Positions 16,716-24,472 of a stretch of 64,000 nt of DNA are shown here, piece after piece. Positions within the stretch are counted from its first letter, which is position 1. Every line of letters starts with the position of its first letter. Both the position numbers and the translations under genes were made by a program. Source of the DNA: Neobacillus vireti (lineage in GTDB: Bacteria; Bacillota; Bacilli; Bacillales; Cytobacillaceae); contig NZ_LDNB01000010.1 of assembly GCF_001026695.1 (NCBI RefSeq), positions 162,883 through 226,882 of the forward strand, given 5' to 3'. Below the pieces are notes generated by a model. That model made no database searches and had not been told where the DNA came from. It saw only the letters and a list, made by a program, of their open reading frames with translations.

Positions 16716-17648
16716 TTAAAGTACACGTTTTGCCGTAATATAATGCTGGTTGTAAAAATCAACAAACAGAACTCGTGTCGTGATGCCGCTTGAAGTTGGA
16801 ATAATAAGTCTGTGGTCTCCTGCGTAAATGGCGACCATCGAAGCTGCGCTTGAACCAATCGTACTGTTAAAAAAGATTAAATCACCTTTTTTTAACTGAC
16901 TGCGTGATACGGTTGTGCCCAGTTTCATTTGGTCTTTAATATTTGTTGTTCCCAGATTAACGCCATTATTTTTATAAACGTAGTTGATGAATCCAGGACC
17001 TGTAAACTTCAGCGCCCCTTCATTATTCACACTGCCCATGGTCACTTTTTTCATTAAATTAAAGGATTGTTCAACAACCTTATCCCCTTTTGTTGCCGGG
17101 TTTGAAGGGAGTAAAGTTGGAAGTACTCTTCGTGCAGAAAAGTAAGCGTCTGTATAATATGGCTTACTATTCATATCAGCAATTACAATATTTTGTTTAG
17201 AGTCAGCCATATGAATGACTTTATTGTCGCCAATATACATGGCTACATGGTCAGGATCCGTGCCCGTTTTTTTACTTTTGAAGAACACTAAATCCCCTTT
17301 TTGTAATTGGCTTCTTGGAACGTATGACCCTTGCTGCACCATATAATCTTCATTATAAGTTGCCAAGTCTACCCCATTTTGTTTAAAAATATAATCAATG
17401 AACGTTGCACATGAAAATTTATAAGGGTATGTTGTCTTATATTCGGCAGTACTGTAGGTAGCCTTCCCTATTAAACTCTTCCCAGTTTGAATTAATTGAT
17501 TCGCCTTTGCTTCAACTGCTTGTTGGTTATTTTGTGGATTAACTGTTGCAGCTGAGACCTTTATTGGATTAATAGCGATAGGAGCCGCAAAAAAAGAACT
17601 AAAACCGATTGAGACTGCTAGTGTAGTTGTAATCAAATATTTCTTCAT
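16716..17648 (-). CDS. Secreted protein with two NlpC/P60 domains, second degenerate
   Basis: A 310-aa exported protein. The signal peptide is about residues 1-34, ending at a VSAA-type site. The first NlpC/P60 domain (about 50-175) has the catalytic Cys in FSCATFIDYIF, the His in DHVAMYIGD and the third polar residue in VIHMAD, so it should be an active cysteine peptidase on peptidoglycan stems. The second copy (about 190-310) has FTGPGFINYVY in place of the Cys motif and SAASMVAIYAGD in place of the His motif, so it lacks the catalytic pair. The start ATG 17648 has an AGGAGGTAACCC site. Confidence 0.85.
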   Translation of the reverse strand: MKKYLITTTLAVSIGFSSFFAAPIAINPIKVSAATVNPQNNQQAVEAKANQLIQTGKSLIGKATYSTAEYKTTYPYKFSCATFIDYIFKQNGVDLATYNEDYMVQQGSYVPRSQLQKGDLVFFKSKKTGTDPDHVAMYIGDNKVIHMADSKQNIVIADMNSKPYYTDAYFSARRVLPTLLPSNPATKGDKVVEQSFNLMKKVTMGSVNNEGALKFTGPGFINYVYKNNGVNLGTTNIKDQMKLGTTVSRSQLKKGDLIFFNSTIGSSAASMVAIYAGDHRLIIPTSSGITTRVLFVDFYNQHYITAKRVL

Positions 17649-18108
17649 GGGTTACCTCCTAAAGTATTATACTTATTAACACAACTGAGTGTAACATATA
17701 ATAGCGACTGGTCTTTGCGGGAAAATATTCCACCAAATTTTATTGGTTGACCAAACACCCTGCCGCTAAAGGGTTTTACGAAGAAATTTACAGTTTGGTT
17801 ACAAGCGTTACAAGGGATTGTCAATCAAATAAAAAAAGCATGCTTTGAAAAAAGATTGATCAAAACACGCTCTTAATATTATATAGATAAAGCATTTTTT
17901 AGGGAGTTCAATAAGAAAAAGCTGCCTTAATGACGGCCTTGATCTTCAACTCTTGCCCCTGTTTGTTTAAGTAACACTTTCTCGAACATAATAACTGCAA
18001 ATTATAAATGTGCTTATTTAATTATTAAAAATACAAGAGGAGGAATCATTAATGATGGCAGAAGATTTAAAGTATTACATTTCTTAATCCCCAAAATACT
18101 TAAATGTT
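17649..18108. other. 460-bp intergenic stretch with an 11-codon reading frame
   Basis: No ordinary gene is seen. At 18052-18087 (plus strand) a very strong ribosome binding site, GAGGAGG at 18037-18043, precedes ATGATG and an 11-codon frame (MMAEDLKYYIS) ending in TAA. It could be a leader peptide or the stump of a lost gene; no gene follows on that strand. The rest is AT-rich with no clear hairpin. Confidence 0.35.
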
Positions 18109-18726
18109 CTAATTAAAAAATAAAGAAAATACAAGGTAAATGGCTGCTCCCCACATAACTAAGGCAGATAGTTTATTCAAAACCAACATAAATCTTCCCG
18201 ATTGATCGAGCTTTCCACTTATTCTTCCAGCTAGGGCAAGCCCCATAAACCAAATCCATGACACTAAAATACAGGTAACCGCAAATATGACTTTTTCTTC
18301 TCCCTGGTATTTTAACGAACTGGTTCCAATGACACCGATTGTGTCCATGATCGCATGCGGGTTCAGTAAGGAAACAGAGGCCGCAAACAACACTTGCTTT
18401 TTAAACGGAAATTTCTTTGCTACATCTTCCTTGTCCTGGCTTGGTTTGCTGTTCCATGAGATCCAGCCCATATAGATTAAAAAGACGGACCCTCCTACAA
18501 TTAAAATCGTTTTTATCCAAAAAGAACCGAGAATGATGAAGGAAACCCCTAAAACAGCCACCAAGATCAATAGGGTATCACACAATGCAGCGGTAATCAC
18601 AACAGGTAATGCTTTAATAAAGCGTGGTTGCAATGCCCCTTGATTAAAAACGAAAACATTTTGAACCCCAAGCGGAAGAATGAGTCCAAGTGCAAGAATA
18701 AATCCATGAATAAATGAAGCTAACAT
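18109..18726 (-). CDS. LysE/ArgO family amino-acid exporter
   Basis: A 205-aa membrane protein with about six hydrophobic segments. The LysE signature is at the N-terminus: GFILALGLILPLGVQNVFVFNQG, then a conserved AALCDTLLI segment and SLLNPHAIMDTIGVIG in the middle. Family members export basic amino acids such as lysine or arginine by proton exchange. I start at ATG 18726, with AGGGAG 8 nt upstream; two in-frame TTG codons precede it. No LysG-type regulator is adjacent, so the substrate is not pinned down by context. Confidence 0.85.
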   Translation of the reverse strand: MLASFIHGFILALGLILPLGVQNVFVFNQGALQPRFIKALPVVITAALCDTLLILVAVLGVSFIILGSFWIKTILIVGGSVFLIYMGWISWNSKPSQDKEDVAKKFPFKKQVLFAASVSLLNPHAIMDTIGVIGTSSLKYQGEEKVIFAVTCILVSWIWFMGLALAGRISGKLDQSGRFMLVLNKLSALVMWGAAIYLVFSLFFN

Positions 18727-18885
18727 CAACAAATCTCCCTATCTAGTGTTATATGTATCCAATCGTATTGTAATTTGAATTGTTCGAAATGTCTCCAGCC
18801 GAATGGTGGGTTTTTAAACTATTCTTATTAGTCTCTGCTTAAAATTCTGTACCCAAGCTACGCTGTAGCAAGCCTTCAACAAAGT

Positions 18886-19353
18886 TTATAAATAGTAACT
18901 CATGATGATAAGCTCGCCTTTTGGCCCCATCCTTCGTTCACCCTCATCGACATATCCACATTTTTGATATAAGCTTTGTGCTGCATCATTTTGAAGGTTA
19001 ACAGCTAATACAATTTCATTTATTTCTCGATAATGCTCCCTAACAAAATCGGGCAATAACATTAATGCTTGGTGGGCAAACCCTTTACCTTGATGACGAA
19101 AATCTGTTGAAAAAGCCCTTAACAAAATCGCGTTATGATTATTTGAATATGGCTTTATTCCCTCATTTCTGTGGAGAACGAAAAATGTAACCAGATCATC
19201 CCCCTCGATAGCTAAGATTGAATCTCGATCTGAATCTTCATTAGATAGTTTTATACTGTCAACGGGTGTACCGGTAAAACGAAGTTGTTCCGCCGTTAAT
19301 GTATATTGTTCAATCGCATTTCTGAATCCCTCATTGTAAAAATAAAGTTGCAT
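18886..19353 (-). CDS. GNAT family N-acetyltransferase
   Basis: A 155-aa acetyltransferase. Motif A of the GNAT fold is present as STDFRHQGKGFAHQAL (R-x-x-G-K-G type, acetyl-CoA pyrophosphate loop) near residue 95, and the C-terminal motif as NDAAQSLYQKCGYVDEGERRMG. The acceptor is unknown. I start at ATG 19353 (AAGGTGG just upstream), which removes 11 residues of a longer in-frame reading. It stands alone between the LysE exporter and the MFS gene. Confidence 0.8.
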   Translation of the reverse strand: MQLYFYNEGFRNAIEQYTLTAEQLRFTGTPVDSIKLSNEDSDRDSILAIEGDDLVTFFVLHRNEGIKPYSNNHNAILLRAFSTDFRHQGKGFAHQALMLLPDFVREHYREINEIVLAVNLQNDAAQSLYQKCGYVDEGERRMGPKGELIIMSYYL

Positions 19354-19518
19354 CTGCTTTCCACCTTCCACGAAAAAACTTGTCATTATTTCAGCAGTTT
19401 CTGGTAATAGATTCTAGCTAAAAGTCATAATATTTCTACTATCATTATACTGCTTTTTTTTAACGTTTATCAGATTCATTCAAGGCAAGTAACACCAGTT
19501 TGATTATCCGGCAAAAAA

Positions 19519-19548
19519 AGAACCCTAGACTTTTCGTCTCAGGGTTCT
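19519..19548 (-). terminator. Terminator of the MFS-deoD cluster
   Basis: AGAACCCT-AGAC pairs with GTCT-AGGGTTCT and is followed on the minus strand by a T-run (plus-strand AAAAAAA at 19513-19519). Confidence 0.85.
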
Positions 19549-19576
19549 CATTGATTAACAACATATAAGGTTTTTA

Positions 19577-20950
19577 TTACTTTCGTCCAACTAATCCCCA
19601 GTAAACAATTAAGCTAAAAGCTGAGATTAATGATAGAATTAATAGGATATTGCTATATGAGGATGCATTTGCAAAATGAATATATCCTAATAGATTGTTT
19701 TTCATAGAAGGTGAATCCATCATAGCTGCTGTATAGGCGATTCCGATCGATGCAGCAACATTCAAAACGAGATTATAAAATCCAACCGCTGTACCAGAAT
19801 TCTCCTTCGCAATCGTGCTTACGCATGAATCTATCATCGGTGCATACATGAGTGCAAAGGAACTGGAGAATAAAATCATTGAAATTACGAACACAACCAC
19901 CGAGCTTTGGACAAAAAAGCCACCTAATAATACACTGACAGTAATGCCAGCCATGGCTACAATAATCGATTGCTTACTTCCGAAAAATTGTGCAATTTTT
20001 CCGGAAAGCGCTCCAACAGTTGCGGATAAAACATAGGCTGGAATCAATAATAACGAAATCGTATCCAGTTTCAAGCCATAAATGTTTTCAAGCAAAAATG
20101 GAAACAGGAAAATATACGCTAATTGAACTGAGTAAATCACAAAAGCTACAGCAAGAATTGATACAAAGCGCTTGTTTTTAAAGAAGGAAATATCTATAAA
20201 TGACTTTGAATACTTGCTGATATAAGCAAGGAATAGCAATATCGCCACAATAAACACGAGTAAATAAATCCAATTAAAGTTTGAAATATACAACATTAGA
20301 AAAGCGGCAATGACACCAACAAGGAACAGGCCAATAACATCAACATAGCCGCCCTTTCCGTTTTCCTTCGGAAGATATTTTAAGATAAAAGGAAGAATGA
20401 CGATTGTGATAAGGGCTACTAAAAATAGGCTTGTCCAATGTAAATACGTCGAAATAAACCCACCTGCCAATGAACCAATAACAAGTGATAGGGCGTAACT
20501 GCTCGTACTGAATCCCAAAAATTTCTTTTGTTCATTTTGGGGTAAATGTTTCGTAACATAAATTACGTATAATGTTTCTGCTGAAGCCAGCCCAGCTGTT
20601 TGAATGATACGTGCTATAATCACAAGCGTAAATGAATGTTGAAACAGATAGCCCATTAATGAACCGGCACAAATTAAGATGATACCAATGCTCAAGAGTC
20701 TTCTAATACTGATAGAGTCAGCCAAAGCGGCATAGACGACGGCTCCAATGCCAATGACAAGACCAGCCAAAGTGGATTGCCAACTAACTGTTGTCGCAGA
20801 AATACCAAAGTCTTTGGCCATATCTACAGAAATAATTTTAAATGAATTGTCGATTACCAAGCACAACACAAACAATAATAATAAAACCGGGACAGCCTTT
20901 TTTATCGTAACGTCTTGTGCTTCTGCCTTATTCATACTAAAGGTAGCCAT
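19577..20950 (-). CDS. MFS transporter, 14-TM DHA2/Tet38-like
   Basis: A 457-aa major facilitator with about 14 hydrophobic segments. It has the D-S-x-S-x-R-R-L loop after helix 2 and the antiporter-like segment GSLAGGFISTYLHWTSLF in helix 5. The closest layout I know is S. aureus Tet38, whose gene lies beside deoD. Here too the gene lies downstream of deoD and a GntR regulator, so a nucleoside- or sugar-related export role is at least as likely as drug efflux. No dedicated promoter is obvious in the 236 bp between deoD and this gene. Confidence 0.75.
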   Translation of the reverse strand: MATFSMNKAEAQDVTIKKAVPVLLLLFVLCLVIDNSFKIISVDMAKDFGISATTVSWQSTLAGLVIGIGAVVYAALADSISIRRLLSIGIILICAGSLMGYLFQHSFTLVIIARIIQTAGLASAETLYVIYVTKHLPQNEQKKFLGFSTSSYALSLVIGSLAGGFISTYLHWTSLFLVALITIVILPFILKYLPKENGKGGYVDVIGLFLVGVIAAFLMLYISNFNWIYLLVFIVAILLFLAYISKYSKSFIDISFFKNKRFVSILAVAFVIYSVQLAYIFLFPFLLENIYGLKLDTISLLLIPAYVLSATVGALSGKIAQFFGSKQSIIVAMAGITVSVLLGGFFVQSSVVVFVISMILFSSSFALMYAPMIDSCVSTIAKENSGTAVGFYNLVLNVAASIGIAYTAAMMDSPSMKNNLLGYIHFANASSYSNILLILSLISAFSLIVYWGLVGRK

Positions 20951-21186
20951 CTGCTACACTTCCCCTCTCCATTGCCACAGTTCTATGATTCTATATAAAA
21001 CTAATATTGCGTTCCACGCCACCATCTATCATGGAAAATAAATAAAGAGAACTAACCGCAGTCAGCTATTAAAGGCGGTGTGAGCAGGGCTAGGCTTCAG
21101 TTACCGAAAGTATAAACATTATAATTGGTAATAGTGATTTGCCTTTGCGCCGCTCCTCCCCTTTTCCATACAAAGATATGATTTAC

Positions 21187-21906
21187 CTAAGCAAGCTCCA
21201 AGGCAATTTCCATCATATTCGTAAATGCAGTTTGTCTTTCTTCCGTTGTTGTTTGTTCATGTCTAAAAATATGATCACTTACGGTTAGAATGGTTAATGC
21301 ATTCACTCCGGCATGAGCAGCATTCATATAAAGTCCGGCTGTTTCCATTTCGGCACATAAAATGCCCATCTTACTCCATCTTTCCAATGCTGTTTGATCG
21401 GCATTATAAAAGAAATCACTTGAGAGTACATTTCCTACGTGAACAGGAAGTCCTTTTTCGTCCGCCACTTTCTTCGCTTTTTCTAATAGAGCGAACGAAG
21501 CAATATTCGAATACTGTCCAGGAAGATTGTATTGCTGGACATAGTTAGAATCAGTAGATGCTCCCATGGCAAAAACGATATCATACAAGTTCAATTGATC
21601 CTGAATCGCTCCACATGACCCAATCCGAATCAAATTTTTCACGCCAAATATATGGATAAGTTCCCATGAATACAAACTCATACTCGGTGTGCCCATGCCC
21701 GTTCCCATAACGGAAATTCTTTTTCCTTTGAATGTGCCTGTATAACCAAACATATTTCGAACATCATTAAACTGGACTACATCTTCCAAATAGGTTTCTG
21801 CGATAAATTTTGCCCGCAAAGGATCTCCTGGTAAAAGGATTGTTTCGGCAATTTCGACACCATTTGGTTTGATATGAGGTGTTTCTCTTAATTCAGTTGT
21901 ACTCAT
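21187..21906 (-). CDS. deoD: Purine-nucleoside phosphorylase DeoD
   Basis: A 239-aa PNP-I family enzyme of the hexameric bacterial type (family length about 235). Visible motifs are ILLPGDPLRAKFIAE (phosphate site), MGTGMGTPSMSLYSWELI, IRIGSCGAI, AEMETAGLYMNAA (ribose-binding ExE) and VSDHIFRHEQTT with the catalytic Asp. It cleaves purine (deoxy)nucleosides with phosphate in the cytoplasm. It is unlinked to deoC/deoB here and sits between an MFS transporter and a GntR regulator. Upstream repeats at 21989-22018 are a candidate operator. Confidence 0.95.
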   Translation of the reverse strand: MSTTELRETPHIKPNGVEIAETILLPGDPLRAKFIAETYLEDVVQFNDVRNMFGYTGTFKGKRISVMGTGMGTPSMSLYSWELIHIFGVKNLIRIGSCGAIQDQLNLYDIVFAMGASTDSNYVQQYNLPGQYSNIASFALLEKAKKVADEKGLPVHVGNVLSSDFFYNADQTALERWSKMGILCAEMETAGLYMNAAHAGVNALTILTVSDHIFRHEQTTTEERQTAFTNMMEIALELA

Positions 21907-21988
21907 GATGATTCTCTCCTTTTGATTAAATATGTGATCTTGTTTCCGCTTTCAAATAATGCATTGGATGACTCTTCAATTAAACAAC

Positions 21989-22018
21989 GTTGTATAGTTG
22001 TATAATTAGTTGTCTATA
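21989..22018 (-). promoter_or_regulatory. GTTGTATA direct repeats upstream of deoD
   Basis: GTTGTATA occurs back-to-back at 21989-21996 and 21997-22004, and GTTGTCTATA follows at 22009-22018 (plus-strand reading). The cluster lies 80-110 bp upstream of the deoD start. It includes TAGACAAC on the minus strand, resembling half-sites of HutC-type GntR regulators, so the adjacent GntR protein is the natural candidate. Confidence 0.4.
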
Positions 22019-22101
22019 TTTTTTACAACCAAAGAATAACATACAATTATTCTGTAAGCAATAATTATTTTTAGCATTAGCTTTTTCTTTTTTAATCAAA
22101 A

Positions 22102-22137
22102 AAAACAGTGCGTTTCATAAAGAAACGTCACTGTTTT
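22102..22137 (-). terminator. Terminator of the GntR regulator gene
   Basis: AAAACAGTG-GTTTC pairs with GAAAC--CACTGTTTT, and the minus strand continues into a T-run. It lies 19 bp past the stop. Confidence 0.85.
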
Positions 22138-22155
22138 GCTTGGTTGAGGAATTAA

Positions 22156-22896
22156 TTATTTGGCTGCATTAATTCTAATTTGACTAAACTCTTTTGGTAT
22201 ATAGTATTTGTTATAAACCACAGGATATTGGTCGCTAATATAGACGCTTTCCAGAATCAAATCACATTCCTCGCCCTTAAAAAGTTCATATTTCTGGAAT
22301 GTTTTATTCACGGCAATTGAACGTTTGATTTCAATGGTTGATGAATTAGCAAGTTCATATACTTTCTCTTCAAGCATGGCTAATAATTGCTTATCATTTT
22401 GTAAATCTAGATTTAATTCTGTCACAGTTTCAACGGCCATCATTGTAAGGGCATAAGCCACTACTTTTTCTCCACTTTTATACCAGCGTTCAAATGCCAC
22501 AACTGCAGCCATCTTTTTCCTTAATACTTCCTCTGCATAGTCGCTGACTAAATCAATCCTAAAATTCAGATCGACTTCATCAATCTTTTCCGAATGGCAT
22601 TTATAAAGCGGATTTCCTACTTTTTCGAGGCCGACTGTCTGATGGTTTTGATGGGACTTTGTAATAAAATTCCCTTTCCCATGAACATTTCGGACCAAGC
22701 CATCATCTTGCAAAAGAGCCAAAGCCTGTCTCAGTGTCATTCTGCTTACCCCCAGCTTTTTCGCCAGTTCAGGTTCCGTTGGCAGCCTGCTATCTGGAGG
22801 AAATGTCCCTTCCATAATCAGCTTAAACAACTTATCGTAAACACTAATGTATAATGGCTTTTTTGATTTAGTCAAATCCTCTTGATTGAAATTCAT
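22156..22896 (-). CDS. GntR family regulator, HutC/UTRA type
   Basis: A 246-aa repressor-type protein. Residues about 12-80 form the GntR winged helix (KLIMEGTFPPDSRLPTEPEL, LGVSRMTLRQAL, DGLVRNVHGKGNFI). Residues about 95-240 form a UTRA ligand domain with AFERWYKSGEKVVAY and a late QYPVVYNKYYIP. UTRA ligands are often sugars, sugar phosphates or related metabolites. Its position directly upstream of deoD and the MFS gene suggests it controls them. Its own 22102 terminator means separate transcription is likely. Confidence 0.85.
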   Translation of the reverse strand: MNFNQEDLTKSKKPLYISVYDKLFKLIMEGTFPPDSRLPTEPELAKKLGVSRMTLRQALALLQDDGLVRNVHGKGNFITKSHQNHQTVGLEKVGNPLYKCHSEKIDEVDLNFRIDLVSDYAEEVLRKKMAAVVAFERWYKSGEKVVAYALTMMAVETVTELNLDLQNDKQLLAMLEEKVYELANSSTIEIKRSIAVNKTFQKYELFKGEECDLILESVYISDQYPVVYNKYYIPKEFSQIRINAAK

Positions 22897-23346
22897 GCTT
22901 TCTCACACCTATTTTTTGTTTTCAAACATGGCATCTATAACTACGTCGTTATAACCAACATTGAATATATGTTAACATCATTATACCTTAAACTCTCGAA
23001 TGGAAAAATCAAAGAAAAAAGAGAATGACCACAGTTTTAGAAAACTTACTATCAATTTAACGATTAAGTAATATCTAATTCATATTTTATTAATAATCGG
23101 GAGTTATAGTAAATAGTAGCGGGGATAGCATGCGTGGCTATCATGGTATGTGGCGAAGGCGGAGCCAGTACTTGCAGGGAAGTGTTTGTTTTTTCCTTTT
23201 TCAATATTGCGAAGAACTTCACAGTATTTTATGCATAACAAATAGCTCGGAGTATTTCTCCAAGCCATTCTTCACATTATTACTCGTTTTTTCTAAAACA
23301 CTTGTTACCTAAAATAAATGACTTTAGATTTAAGTTCGAAATTAAG
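22897..23346. other. 450-bp intergenic stretch with two small inverted repeats
   Basis: No gene is supported. TATAAC (22936-22941) and GTTATA (22948-22953) form an 18-bp dyad about 40 bp upstream of the GntR start, a plausible autoregulatory site. GATAGC (23124-23129) and GCTATC (23137-23142) form a second small hairpin. A 60-codon plus-strand reading from 23130 has no ribosome binding site or recognisable sequence. Confidence 0.35.
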
Positions 23347-23553
23347 TTAATTTTCTTCACATGCAGCTGATGTAAGAGACCAGAAATGCTTTTGCCCGAT
23401 CACCGCGGTGCCTCCATTATCTACGCACGATTCTAATATAAGTTTGTTCGCTTGGTAATTATTTTTTATTTGAGTGATTCTAACACCCCCAACTGTTAGG
23501 ATCGTGATGGTTACCATTATTGCGATTAGCAGATTTATTTTATTTTTATTCAA
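23347..23553 (-). CDS. Small single-TM protein, unknown
   Basis: A 68-aa protein: a short basic start, one membrane helix (INLLIAIMVTITILTVGGV) and an outer part with two Cys (ESCVDNGG and SAACEEN) that could pair. I choose the TTG at 23553 because GGGGAG lies 7 nt upstream; a TTG two codons earlier is too close to it. I do not recognise a family. The AT-rich composition and good ribosome binding site support a real gene. Confidence 0.5.
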   Translation of the reverse strand: MNKNKINLLIAIMVTITILTVGGVRITQIKNNYQANKLILESCVDNGGTAVIGQKHFWSLTSAACEEN

Positions 23554-23685
23554 TATCAAGCTCCCCTTTACGAAAAATTAAAACAGAGATAAACATACTT
23601 ACTTTCTTTCAATGCTCGCCGCAAAAATTCCTCTAAATTTATTCAAAGTGGTAAATAAGATAACCAGTTTCATTTTGAAAAGCAT

Positions 23686-23841
23686 CACAGTGCCCATTGA
23701 CCCCCATTTTTTGAAAGAACGGGCACTCTGGATCGTTCACAGTGCCCGTTGACCCTCATTTTCTGAGAGGACGGGCACTCTGGATCGTTCACAGTGCCCG
23801 TTGACCCTCATTTTCTGAGAGGACGGGCACTCTGGATTCTC
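23686..23841. repeat. Tandem array A, 52-bp unit, three copies
   Basis: Units begin at 23686, 23738 and 23790, an exact 52-bp period. Each has GTGCCCGT near its start and ACGGGCAC about 20 bp later, so each unit can fold into one stem-loop. The first copy is slightly diverged (GTGCCCAT). The array lies between two minus-strand genes and is not coding; the minus-strand frame through it is an artefact of the repeat. Confidence 0.85.
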
Positions 23842-23842
23842 A

Positions 23843-24010
23843 ACGGGCACAATTATTCTTTTTTGTGACCATGCGAGCTCTTTTTCACGCTCCACGGGCA
23901 CAATTATTCTTTTTTGTGACCGTGCCGACCCTTTTTTACGCTCCACGGGCATAATTATTCTTTTTTGTGACCGTGCGGACCCCTTTTCATGCTCGACGGG
24001 CACAATTAAT
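23843..24010. repeat. Tandem array B, 51-bp unit, three copies plus part of a fourth
   Basis: Units begin at 23843, 23894 and 23945 with a partial copy at 23996, an exact 51-bp period. Each starts ACGGGCACAATTATTC and contains GTGACCGT after an AT-rich loop, so ACGGGCAC and GTGACCGT pair with one mismatch. Array B follows array A directly and shares the GGGCAC arm, but the rest of the unit is unrelated. Confidence 0.85.
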
Positions 24011-24047
24011 TTGGGACCTACCTTTTACCAACAAACTCTGTTCCCCC

Positions 24048-24087
24048 AAGACATTGATTTTTCCTAAATGAAGGAAATCAATGTCTT
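24048..24087 (-). terminator. Terminator overlapping the end of ynfA
   Basis: AAGACATTGATTT-TCC pairs with GGA-AATCAATGTCTT. The 5' arm on the minus strand includes the last codons of ynfA. Confidence 0.65.
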
Positions 24088-24404
24088 GGTGCCCACAGCA
24101 TGACGGAGACGCCAATTAAACAAATAAATGCGCCAATCCAGTCGTATGTATCAGGGGCCTTTTTATCAACGGCCCAGCCCCACAATACTGCAAGAATAAT
24201 AAAGACGCCCCCATATGCAGCATAAACCCTTCCGAAGGTCGGGAATTTTTGAAGGGTTGGGATGATTCCATACAGAATTAGGATGATGCTGCCGATTATT
24301 CCATACCAAAATGATTTATCTTCCCGCAGCCATAACCAAACTAAATAACCTCCGCCAATTTCCGCTAACCCAGCAAAAATAAATAAAATAATAGAATAAA
24401 CCAT
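24078..24404 (-). CDS. ynfA: YnfA/UPF0060 family small membrane protein
   Basis: A 108-aa protein of four membrane helices with the full UPF0060 pattern: [19 protein letters not shown] at the N-terminus, [15 protein letters not shown] in the middle and [17 protein letters not shown] near the end. It resembles the small multidrug resistance fold; E. coli relatives are weak drug exporters. Start ATG 24404 with GAGGAG upstream. The 3' end overlaps its terminator hairpin. It is 68 bp downstream of the helicase gene on the same strand. Confidence 0.9.
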   Translation of the reverse strand: MVYSIILFIFAGLAEIGGGYLVWLWLREDKSFWYGIIGSIILILYGIIPTLQKFPTFGRVYAAYGGVFIILAVLWGWAVDKKAPDTYDWIGAFICLIGVSVMLWAPRH

Positions 24405-24472
24405 TTATACCACTCTCCTCATTCAAATATTTTTGCCCGGTCAGGGTTCATCGGGGACTCACACGCCACTTT

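Noticed and set aside
18726..18885. Lysine or other riboswitch upstream of the LysE-type gene
   Set aside because: The leader region is too short and shows no conserved riboswitch core or terminator.
23737..24003. An 88-codon minus-strand reading frame with repeated SQKRIIVPVE segments
   Set aside because: It lies wholly within tandem arrays A and B; the repeated peptide is a by-product of a 51-bp period being divisible by three. No ribosome binding site is present.
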